DNA of 11,956 nucleotides, from assembly GCA_003557565.1 (NCBI GenBank), contig PWOG01000296.1, forward strand, positions 1-11,956, in the 5' to 3' direction. A program made the translations under genes and the position numbers. The notes under the pieces were generated by a model. That model had not been told where the DNA came from and searched no databases. It was given only the letters and a program-made list of their open reading frames with translations. The stretch comes from Desulfobulbaceae bacterium. GTDB lineage: Bacteria > Desulfobacterota > Desulfobulbia > Desulfobulbales > Desulfurivibrionaceae. Of the stretch, positions 1 through 5,304 are shown in pieces (the stretch's first letter is position 1; every line of letters begins with the position of its first letter).

Positions 1-1460
1 ATTTTGGCCAGGTCCGCCACCACCGGGTTGCCCACCACATCCATTCCCAGCCCGATGGTCAGGCGGGAGGGGGTTTTCTGAAAGCTTTCATGGGCGATGA
101 TGTCCCGCACGTTTACCACCTGGCGCTGGGGATTGGGAATCTCAATGCCGATGGCTCCCTTGCCGGGCATGGAACCGGCGATCCGTACGCTTTCCACCTT
201 GAGCCCCAGGGCCAGATCCTCGGTCAGGGAGACAATGCGATTGATCTTGACACCGGGAGCGGGAGCGAACTCGTAGGTGGTGATCACCGGCCCCGGCGAA
301 ATCCCCACCACCTTGCCCACCACCTTGAAATCGGCCAGTTTTTCTTCCAACTGGCGGCTGATCTCAAAATAATACTCCTTGTCCAGATTCACCTCCCGAT
401 TGCCGGGCTGATCCAGCAAGTCCAGAGGGGGCAGGCTGTATTCATCCGGGGTCTCGGCGAGCATCAACTGGAAATCGCCGTCATCATTTTCCTTGGCGGC
501 TCCTTTCTTGCCGCTTTCCCCCTTGCGCTCCACCGCCGGTTCAGGCTCCAGATCAGTGCCGAGATCAAGGTCGAAAAAATTGAGCGACGGCGTCTCGTCC
601 TGCTGATCCGGAAGCGTCGCCGCCGGCATCTGCACCCCGGCCTTGCCGGACTCGGGCCTGGTCCACAGGCGCGCCCAGGTATTGCCCAAGCCTTCACGCA
701 ACCGGGCACGGGGAGTGGCGCTGAGTTCCCAGAGCCGCACGGATGCGGCCCGGCTACCGGCGGCAATACGCCGGCAGAGGAGATAAGGGGAAAAATCCAG
801 GGTCAGCATCAGGGAGACAACAAAAATGGCCAGAAAAAAGAGCACCGAACCGGGACCGCCAAGCACCCGGTGGCTGTGTTCGGAGAGAAGCCCGCCGACG
901 TAGCCGGCCTGTGGATAGAGATTACCGAAAACGGCCAGCACCTCCCCGCCGCTCAGCCCGGCCAGGGAACTGCCGGCCAGCAACAGGCCGCTGGTTCCCA
1001 AAAGTACCAGGGGCAACCGGCCAAGGGTAAAGGCCGGCGAAAAGGACTGCAGGGAAACAACCAGGATCAGCACGGGCAGGAGAAAAGCGCTGATCCCGAG
1101 AAAATTCATCACCAGCCCGGCCAGGATCTGGCCCACCACCCCCCCCCAGTTACCGGCGGGGTCAGCGGCCGGCACGGTCACTGCTTCCCCGCCTGAGCGC
1201 ATCAATTCGGTCCCACCGGCGGGCGCCGACAGGGAATAACTGGCCAGGCAAACCAGGAGAAAAAGGGCCACGAAGATGCCGGCCACCGAAAGGATTTCCC
1301 GCCCCAGGCCAGGGGACTTGCAAGCCGCTGACTTGCCGCGGCCGGACTTGCCCCCGGCGGCTTTGCCGTCTGGGGCTTTGCCGTCTGGGGCTTTGCCGTC
1401 GGCCGCCTTCCGGCTGTCCGGTTGCCCGTTACCGGCACTGGATAATAATTCGTCTAGCAT
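1..1460 (-). CDS. ftsK: DNA translocase FtsK/SpoIIIE, N-terminal part (cut by window edge)
   Basis: Membrane-anchored, ATP-driven DNA pump that clears chromosome ends through the division septum. The 486 visible codons begin at ATG 1460, with an AGGA Shine-Dalgarno 7 nt upstream. Residues 1-55 are a Lys/Gly/Ala/Pro-rich cytoplasmic tail with a GKAPD pentapeptide repeat. Hydrophobic segments at about 57-79, 108-137, 147-169 and 204-220 fit the four-helix FtsK membrane anchor. A charged, Pro-containing linker (about 225-340) follows. Then comes the start of the FtsK alpha domain, with YSLPPLDLL at 341-349, GPVITTYEFAPAPGVKINRI at 390-409, and a typical EDLALGLKVESVRIAG stretch. The window ends before the Walker A motor and the gamma domain, so motor integrity cannot be judged. 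The gene is separated from nusB by 256 bp holding a repeat element and a possible promoter. Identification is firm. Confidence 0.95.
   Translation of the reverse strand, partial: MLDELLSSAGNGQPDSRKAADGKAPDGKAPDGKAAGGKSGRGKSAACKSPGLGREILSVAGIFVALFLLVCLASYSLSAPAGGTELMRSGGEAVTVPAADPAGNWGGVVGQILAGLVMNFLGISAFLLPVLILVVSLQSFSPAFTLGRLPLVLLGTSGLLLAGSSLAGLSGGEVLAVFGNLYPQAGYVGGLLSEHSHRVLGGPGSVLFFLAIFVVSLMLTLDFSPYLLCRRIAAGSRAASVRLWELSATPRARLREGLGNTWARLWTRPESGKAGVQMPAATLPDQQDETPSLNFFDLDLGTDLEPEPAVERKGESGKKGAAKENDDGDFQLMLAETPDEYSLPPLDLLDQPGNREVNLDKEYYFEISRQLEEKLADFKVVGKVVGISPGPVITTYEFAPAPGVKINRIVSLTEDLALGLKVESVRIAGSMPGKGAIGIEIPNPQRQVVNVRDIIAHESFQKTPSRLTIGLGMDVVGNPVVADLAK
1361..1400 (-). repeat. 15-bp tandem repeat inside ftsK (GKAPD repeat)
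   Basis: The unit ctttgccgtctgggg occurs at 1361-1375 and 1376-1390, with the first 10 bases again at 1391-1400. It is in frame and encodes a repeated Gly-Lys-Ala-Pro-Asp unit in the cytoplasmic N-terminal tail of FtsK. Unit number could vary by slippage without breaking the frame. Confidence 0.85.
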
Positions 1461-1519
1461 TAACCGATCCTGCTCAATGAGTCCAAGAGCACTTCACCTA
1501 CCAGACCATGACTCACTAA

Positions 1520-1548
1520 AGCCTAGCAAAAACCGCGTGATCAGGCAA
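1520..1548 (-). promoter_or_regulatory. Candidate sigma70 promoter for ftsK
   Basis: On the minus strand TTGCCT (1548-1543) is followed after exactly 17 bp by TAGGCT (1525-1520), about 60 nt upstream of the ftsK ATG. The -35 matches 4 of 6 consensus bases and the -10 only 3 of 6, so this rests mainly on spacing and position. The -35 hexamer lies inside the hairpin region at the edge of the neighbouring repeat element. Confidence 0.35.
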
Positions 1549-1559
1549 CGGTTGCAAAA

Positions 1560-1690
1560 TAAGTGATCACGGGGCAAAACGGTAAGCGCCCACAGGGTGC
1601 CGCAGGTTGTGGTGTTCGGGACGGCGAAGCGTACATCAGTACGTGAGCCAACCCGATCGCCGCTTATGGCGGTGCCCTGTGATCGCTTAC
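1560..1690. repeat. Intergenic palindromic repeat, copy A (nusB/ftsK gap)
   Basis: The core 1582-1690 is an imperfect palindrome. Its left arm, starting GTAAGCGCCCACAGGG, matches the reverse complement of the right arm, GTAAGCGATCACAGGG, over 22 nt with 4 mismatches. The interior carries GGGTGCCGCAGGTTGTGG (1595-1612), a CGTAC-ATCA-GTACG hairpin (1630-1643) and CGCCGCTTATGGCGG (1658-1672). A leading arm (TAAGTGATCACGGGG, 1560-1574) precedes the core, as in copies B and C. A second, outer inverted pair (1552-1576 with 1673-1697) also matches at 21 of 25 positions. The element starts 20-27 nt after the nusB stop codon. No coding frame is shared with the other copies. Confidence 0.85.
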
Positions 1691-1716
1691 GTTGCAAAAC
1701 TGCGGGGAGGCCACAC

Positions 1717-2121
1717 TCAGCGCGGTGCTTTACGGACGGCGTCCAGAATGCCGTTGATGAAAGCCGGCGAATCCTCGGTACCGAACCGTTTGGCCAGTTC
1801 AATGGCCTCGTTGATCGCCACACCGGCCGGAACATCATCCAGGAAGCGAAACTCGTAGACGGCGATCCGCATGATATTGCGATCAATGCAGGACATTCGC
1901 GGCATTCGCCAGTGGACGGCGCTCTCCTCGATAATGGAATCGATGGCGGCCAGGTTGGCGACCACTCCCTCCACCAGTTCCCGCCCGTAAGGAAGCGCCT
2001 TGCGGCTGAACTCAAAATTGGCACACAGCACCGCCAAATTGTCCAGCGCCGGAGCAGCGCTCATATCCGCCTGATACAGGGCCTGCAAAGCCAGTTCCCG
2101 CGATTTTCGACGTACGCCCAT
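1717..2121 (-). CDS. nusB: Transcription antitermination factor NusB
   Basis: Small all-helical RNA-binding protein that works with NusE (S10) at boxA RNA to promote antitermination, mainly of rRNA operons. At 134 residues it has the usual NusB length. The N-terminus MGVRRKSRELALQALYQ is the family's RNA-binding arginine-rich start and first helix. The C-terminal DRNIMRIAVYEF, INEAIELAKRFG and SPAFINGILDAV segments are characteristic. It starts 6 bp after the ribH stop and ends with TGA at 1719-1717, so it is very probably cotranscribed with ribH and perhaps translationally coupled. The ribH-nusB pairing is common in bacteria. No oddity is seen in the protein itself; the repeat element of copy A follows the stop. 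Confidence 0.96.
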   Translation of the reverse strand: MGVRRKSRELALQALYQADMSAAPALDNLAVLCANFEFSRKALPYGRELVEGVVANLAAIDSIIEESAVHWRMPRMSCIDRNIMRIAVYEFRFLDDVPAGVAINEAIELAKRFGTEDSPAFINGILDAVRKAPR

Positions 2122-2127
2122 AAGAGC

Positions 2128-2595
2128 TCAGGCCAACTGCTTGAGCACATCGACCATTTCCACTGCGGCGGCGGCGCACTCCGACCCCTTGTTACCCGCC
2201 TTGGAGCCGGCCCGCTCAATTGCCTGCTCAATGGTGTCGGTGGTCAGAACCCCGAAAATCACCGGCAAGCCGGTTTCCATGCCCACCTGGGCGATCCCCT
2301 TGGCCGCCTCGTTGGCGACGAAGTCAAAATGGGGGGTGGAGCCGCGAATAATAACGCCCAGGCAAATCACCGCGTCATAACGTCCCGAACGGGCCATCCG
2401 GCCGGACACCAATGGAATCTCGTAAGCTCCGGGCACCCGCACCACTTCAATGTCCTCGGCCTTTGCTCCGGAGCGGGTCAGCGTGTCGAGAGCTCCCTCC
2501 AGCAGCCGTTCGGCAATAAATGAGTTGAACCGGGAGACAATAATCCCGAACTTCTGCCCTTCGGCCCGCAAGTTTCCTTCAATATACTTAACCAT
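2128..2595 (-). CDS. ribH: 6,7-dimethyl-8-ribityllumazine synthase
   Basis: Condenses 5-amino-6-ribitylamino-uracil with 3,4-dihydroxy-2-butanone 4-phosphate to the lumazine precursor of riboflavin, usually as a pentameric or icosahedral cytosolic assembly. The 155-residue protein shows SRFNSFI (21-27, substrate pyrimidine side), VPGAYEIP (54-61), GVIIRGSTPHFDFV (80-93, with catalytic His89) and GVLTTDTIEQAIERAG (115-130), all as expected for RibH. The start is ATG 2595, preceded by AAGGAG with good spacing. An in-frame TTG 6 nt further upstream is less likely. The next gene, nusB, starts 6 bp after its stop. The 310 bp upstream, between ribH and ribBA, hold only structured repeats. Confidence 0.97.
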   Translation of the reverse strand: MVKYIEGNLRAEGQKFGIIVSRFNSFIAERLLEGALDTLTRSGAKAEDIEVVRVPGAYEIPLVSGRMARSGRYDAVICLGVIIRGSTPHFDFVANEAAKGIAQVGMETGLPVIFGVLTTDTIEQAIERAGSKAGNKGSECAAAAVEMVDVLKQLA

Positions 2596-2703
2596 GCCCA
2601 AACTCCTTAGCTGTCTGCGAATACGTTATGCCAACCTTTAGTTGCCGGCCGGCCTCGGACAACCGGCTGCAATTTTCTGCGTTAACGAATCATTGAATCG
2701 ACC

Positions 2704-2810
2704 GTAAACGAACTGCGGCACCCCACCTTCGGGCGATCAGCCATGCCTACCGTACGCAGGGTACGCGACGCTTGGCTGCAAGACCTCATTGGGGCACGGC
2801 TGTTCGTTTA
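2704..2810. repeat. Diverged palindromic repeat, copy E (ribH/ribBA gap)
   Basis: A 107-bp imperfect palindrome. The left arm starts GTAAACGAACTGCGGCACCC, and the reverse complement of the right end starts ATAAACGAACAGCCGTGCCC, with 16 of 20 matching positions in the TAAACGAAC..CCCC part. The interior has GGCGATC, a CGTAC-GCAGG-GTACG hairpin (2751-2765) and GCGACGCTTGG. In length, arm layout and hairpin position it is colinear with the reverse complement of copy A, so I read it as an inverted, strongly diverged member of the same family. It could instead be a separate but similar family. Confidence 0.6.
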
Positions 2811-2835
2811 TAGCCCGTTAAATCAACACTTTGTA

Positions 2836-2873
2836 GGCCCTGGCAAACGGTTATATTCGACCGAACCAGGGCC
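2836..2873. other. Hairpin with perfect 8-bp arms downstream of ribBA
   Basis: GGCCCTGG (2836-2843) pairs perfectly with CCAGGGCC (2866-2873), and an inner CGGT/ACCG stem lies in the loop. It begins 33 nt after the ribBA stop in the direction of transcription. No T-run follows on the minus strand, so it is not a standard intrinsic terminator. It may be an mRNA 3'-end or processing structure. Confidence 0.55.
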
Positions 2874-2905
2874 GGTCGCCTCGGCGCCGGACCAGGACAA
2901 AGTTA

Positions 2906-4144
2906 TTACGGTTCGTTGCGGGCCATTTGGTTCAGCTTGCTGTAGGTCAACCGATCCAGCATATGGCCCATCTTGTCCTTTTTGGTTTTAAGATACTGCA
3001 GGTTTTCCGGCTCGGCCTCCATTTCTATGGGCAGGCGGTCGGTGACCTGGAGATCATAGCCTTCCAGGCCGATGATCTTCTTGGGATTATTGGTCAGCAG
3101 ACGCATCTTGCGCACCCCGAGATCACGGAGAATCTGGGCGCCGATTCCGTAGTCCCTCAGGTCAGGCTTAAATCCCAGTTCCAGGTTGGCCTCCACGGTG
3201 TCCATCCCCTGATCCTGCAAGGCGTAAGCCTTGAGTTTGTTGACCAGGCCGATGCCGCGGCCTTCCTGCATCATGTACAGCACGACCCCGGATCCTTCCC
3301 GATCGATCATCCGCAGGGCGTTCTGTAGCTGGCCGCCGCAGTCACAACGCTTGGAGCCAAAAACATCGCCGGTGAGACAGGCGGAATGAACCCGGACCAT
3401 GATCTCCTGTTCCGGGTCAATTTTACCCTTGACCAGGGCCACATGCTCCAGATCGTCCACATCGTTGTTGTAAACTATGGCCCGGAAATCGCCGTGCCTG
3501 GTAGGCAATTGCACCTCGGCGGCCCGGTGAACCAGTTTGTCCTTGCGCACCCGGTAGGCGACCAGGTCAGCGATGGTGGCGATTTTCAGGTCATGTCTGC
3601 GGGCAAACTCCTGGAGATCGGGCATTCTGGCCATGGTGCCGTCGTCCTTCATGATCTCACAGATCACCCCGGCGGGGTTGAGTTCGGCCAGGCGGGCCAG
3701 ATCCACCGAACCCTCGGTCTGGCCGGTACGAACCAGAACCCCTCCCCGCTTGGCCCGCAAAGGGAAAACATGCCCCGGACTGATCAGGTCCTCGGGCCGG
3801 GCCTCGGGATTGACGGCCACCTGGATGGTCCGGGCCCGATCGGCGGCGGAAATACCGGTGGTCACCCCGGTGCGGGCTTCGATGCTCACGGTGAAAGCGG
3901 TTTCAAAGGGAGACCGGTTATTCTGAACCATCATCGGCAACTGCAGCCGTTCCAGCTGCTCCGGGGTCATGGTCAGGCAGATCAGGCCCCGGCCATGGGT
4001 GGCCATGAAATTGATCGCCTCCGGGGTGACCATTTCCGCCGCCATGCACAGGTCCCCTTCGTTTTCCCGGTCCTCGTCATCCACCAGGATGACCATCTTG
4101 CCGGCCTTGATGTCTTCTACAACTTCTTCAATGGGGCTGATCAT
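2906..4144 (-). CDS. ribBA: Bifunctional 3,4-dihydroxy-2-butanone-4-phosphate synthase / GTP cyclohydrolase II
   Basis: Supplies both riboflavin precursors: the N-terminal domain (about 1-200) converts ribulose 5-phosphate to dihydroxybutanone phosphate, and the C-terminal domain (about 205-400) opens the GTP ring. The RibB part shows DDEDRENEGDL (22-32), the acidic substrate and metal loop, plus GHVFPLRAK and the TEGSVDLARLA stretch. The RibA part shows the zinc cysteines C256, C267 and C269 with E. coli-like spacing (ACLTGD..RCDCGG), QEGRGIGL (293-300) and TNNPKK. Both active sites look intact. I take ATG 4144 (MISPIEEVVEDI) as the start because family members begin about here and a GGGAG lies 11 nt upstream. 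ATG 4162 would add six residues. A tail of about 20 residues (KTKKDKMGHMLDRL) is normal. 412 residues. Confidence 0.96.
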   Translation of the reverse strand: MISPIEEVVEDIKAGKMVILVDDEDRENEGDLCMAAEMVTPEAINFMATHGRGLICLTMTPEQLERLQLPMMVQNNRSPFETAFTVSIEARTGVTTGISAADRARTIQVAVNPEARPEDLISPGHVFPLRAKRGGVLVRTGQTEGSVDLARLAELNPAGVICEIMKDDGTMARMPDLQEFARRHDLKIATIADLVAYRVRKDKLVHRAAEVQLPTRHGDFRAIVYNNDVDDLEHVALVKGKIDPEQEIMVRVHSACLTGDVFGSKRCDCGGQLQNALRMIDREGSGVVLYMMQEGRGIGLVNKLKAYALQDQGMDTVEANLELGFKPDLRDYGIGAQILRDLGVRKMRLLTNNPKKIIGLEGYDLQVTDRLPIEMEAEPENLQYLKTKKDKMGHMLDRLTYSKLNQMARNEP

Positions 4145-4170
4145 CTTACTCGGTTCTCCCATAAATCGAC

Positions 4171-4263
4171 GTTCAGCCAGCCGCACCCGGTGCAATCAAC
4201 CCCGCGATATGGAACTGGCACAATCGCGGCGGCCGCTTGCCGGAGTCTGCGGCACGACTGAAC
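4171..4263. repeat. Nested inverted repeat upstream of ribBA (element F)
   Basis: GTTCAG (4171-4176) pairs with CTGAAC (4258-4263), and the similarity continues inward through CCGCA on both arms. In the middle CCGCGAT (4202-4208) pairs perfectly with ATCGCGG (4223-4229) around a 14-nt loop. The arm contains TCTGCGGCACGAC, which recalls the CTGCGGCACCCC of the palindromic repeat family, but homology is weak. It occupies the ribBA leader, so it would be transcribed if ribBA is read from upstream. It does not match the FMN riboswitch consensus. Confidence 0.5.
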
Positions 4264-4328
4264 ATAAACGGTTTGAAAATACTTGATTATTGAATTTAAT
4301 ACCGGAACGACAAAAACAAAAAAGCATA

Positions 4329-4994
4329 CTACCTTAAAAAACCGTGTTTTGCCAGAAAAGCCTGATCGAGCCCGGAACCGTCCTGTTTTGCCGGGGCGGC
4401 CGGGTCTTTCGGGCTCAGCAGTTTCTCCACGTATTTGCCGATCAGGTCCACTTCCAGGTTGACCCGGTCACCCACCGCCAGCTCGCCCAGAGTGGTGATC
4501 GCCAGGGTATGGGGAATAATGGAAACCCTGAAATGCTTTTCCTCCACCTGGTTGACCGTGAGGCTGATGCCGTCAAGGGCCACCGACCCCTTGGCGATGA
4601 TATATTTACCCAGCCCATTGGGCACGGCAAAATCAAACAGAGTGAAATTCCCCATGGCCCGGCGAGCCAACACCGTAGTCACTGCGTCGACATGGCCGCT
4701 GACCATGTGCCCGCCCAGCCGGTCGCTGAGACGCAGGGCCCGTTCCAGGTTTACCTCCGCCCCGGTTGCCTTGTGCCCGAGATTGGTTCGCTCAAGGCTC
4801 TCGGGGGATACATCGGCCAGAAAACGGCGGCCCCGGATGTCCCGGGCCGTCAGGCAGACCCCGTTGACGGCGATACTTTCCCCTTCCACCGGATCCGGCA
4901 ACGGAAAGTCCGTCTCCAGTTCAAAGGTCATCCCCCCGCCGGCTGGTCTTTTGCCCCTGATTTTTCCCTTGCCCAGAATAATTCCGGTAAACAT
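4329..4994 (-). CDS. ribE: Riboflavin synthase, alpha subunit
   Basis: Dismutates two molecules of 6,7-dimethyl-8-ribityllumazine into riboflavin and the pyrimidine that RibH reuses; a cytosolic trimer. The 221-residue protein has the invariant MFTGII start and two tandem lumazine-binding barrels. The first barrel has ESIAVNGVCLT near residues 38-48. The second has KGSVALDGISLTVN near 133-146 and SIIPHTLAITTLG near 156-168. GGHMVSGHVD joins the two, and a short variable tail follows. The start is ATG 4994, with AGGGGA 7 nt upstream. An in-frame TTG two codons earlier is rejected because the Shine-Dalgarno would then be too close. The gene lies 184 bp upstream of the ribBA start and 305 bp after the ribD stop, a gap filled by repeats. 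Also called ribC in some genomes. Confidence 0.96.
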   Translation of the reverse strand: MFTGIILGKGKIRGKRPAGGGMTFELETDFPLPDPVEGESIAVNGVCLTARDIRGRRFLADVSPESLERTNLGHKATGAEVNLERALRLSDRLGGHMVSGHVDAVTTVLARRAMGNFTLFDFAVPNGLGKYIIAKGSVALDGISLTVNQVEEKHFRVSIIPHTLAITTLGELAVGDRVNLEVDLIGKYVEKLLSPKDPAAPAKQDGSGLDQAFLAKHGFLR

Positions 4995-5299
4995 GTTCAA
5001 GTCCCCTGCCGTTGATCATAACCGTAGATTCACCAGGACCGATAAATCCTTGATTTTCCCGCCACAGCCGCGCCAGCACGAGCCATCGGGTGCCGGAAAA
5101 CTGCCCGGTGTCCTTGACGATGCAGCGCCCCGTGATTGGTTACATAAGCCGGTGCGCCGTCGGCTTCCCGGCGGTTTAACCAAATCACGGGGTTTGTCCC
5201 CTAAGCAGTCACGGGGTGCCGCATATTGTGACAAACTCCGGTGGCGATGCCTGGATCAACACGTGAGCCGGCTGGATCGCCGCTTACGGCGGGGCATGG
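4995..5299. other. Gene-free 305-bp gap between ribD and ribE
   Basis: No credible gene is present. From ribD toward ribE the gap holds repeat copy B (to 5176), a nested hairpin sharing its left end (5128-5192), and about 130 bp in which I see no clear element up to the ribE Shine-Dalgarno. No FMN riboswitch pattern and no clear intrinsic terminator were found. Confidence 0.7.
5128..5192. repeat. Nested hairpin formed by two inverted repeat-end motifs
   Basis: CCCCGTGATTGGTTAC (5128-5143) is the inverted copy of TTAACCAAATCACGGGG (5176-5192), with one bulged base. Inside the loop AAGCCG (5146-5151) pairs with CGGCTT (5161-5166). The arm motif, read as GTAACCAATCACGGGG, is the same end sequence that opens copies C and D, so this is a small palindromic unit made of two inverted family ends, fused to copy B. 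Confidence 0.75.
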
Positions 5300-5304
5300 C
5301 TACC
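5176..5304. repeat. Intergenic palindromic repeat, copy B (overlaps ribD stop)
   Basis: It aligns along its length with copies A and C. The shared segments are the leading arm AACCAAATCACGGGGTTTGT, then TAAGCAGTCACGGGGTGCCGC (5202-5222 region), ATTGTG, GGCGATGC, ACGTGAGCC (5261-5269) and GATCGCCGCTTACGGCGG (5275-5292). The last segment folds as a perfect CGCCG-CTTA-CGGCG hairpin. Its terminal GGTAGCC (minus-strand reading) contains the TAG stop of ribD (5302-5300), so the element overlaps the last codons of that gene. Confidence 0.85.

Larger units (their letters stand above)
2596..2905. other. Gene-free 310-bp gap between ribBA and ribH
   Basis: No credible gene is present; an 82-codon plus-strand reading frame here runs into antisense ribBA and has no family features. 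The gap contains, from ribBA toward ribH, a long-armed hairpin (2836-2873), a diverged palindromic repeat (2704-2810) and a GC-rich palindromic patch near 2640-2670 (ggccggcc flanked by further ccgg). The ribH Shine-Dalgarno AAGGAG closes it. No convincing promoter was found. Confidence 0.7.

Noticed and set aside
90..1196. Long plus-strand open frame opposite ftsK
   Set aside because: It lies antisense to a clear FtsK reading frame, has low-complexity Gly/Gln/His-rich translation and no family motif; this is expected in GC-rich DNA.
1597..2523. Long plus-strand open frame opposite nusB and ribH
   Set aside because: It is antisense to two well-supported genes and also runs across repeat copy A; no recognisable protein features.
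2613..2640. Sigma54-like TTGGCA...TTCGC upstream of ribH
   Set aside because: The distance between the GG and GC elements is about two bases too long for a -24/-12 promoter.
2743..2991. 82-codon plus-strand frame in the ribBA/ribH gap
   Set aside because: It covers repeat copy E, runs into antisense ribBA, and its translation has no family features or convincing ribosome binding site.
4145..4195. Upstream TTG start extending RibBA by 17 residues
   Set aside because: The added residues lie in the inverted-repeat leader and are not family-like; ATG 4144 fits the usual N-terminus.
3386..4261. Long plus-strand open frame opposite ribBA
   Set aside because: Shadow of the ribBA codons on the opposite strand; the opposite frame has all RibB and RibA motifs.
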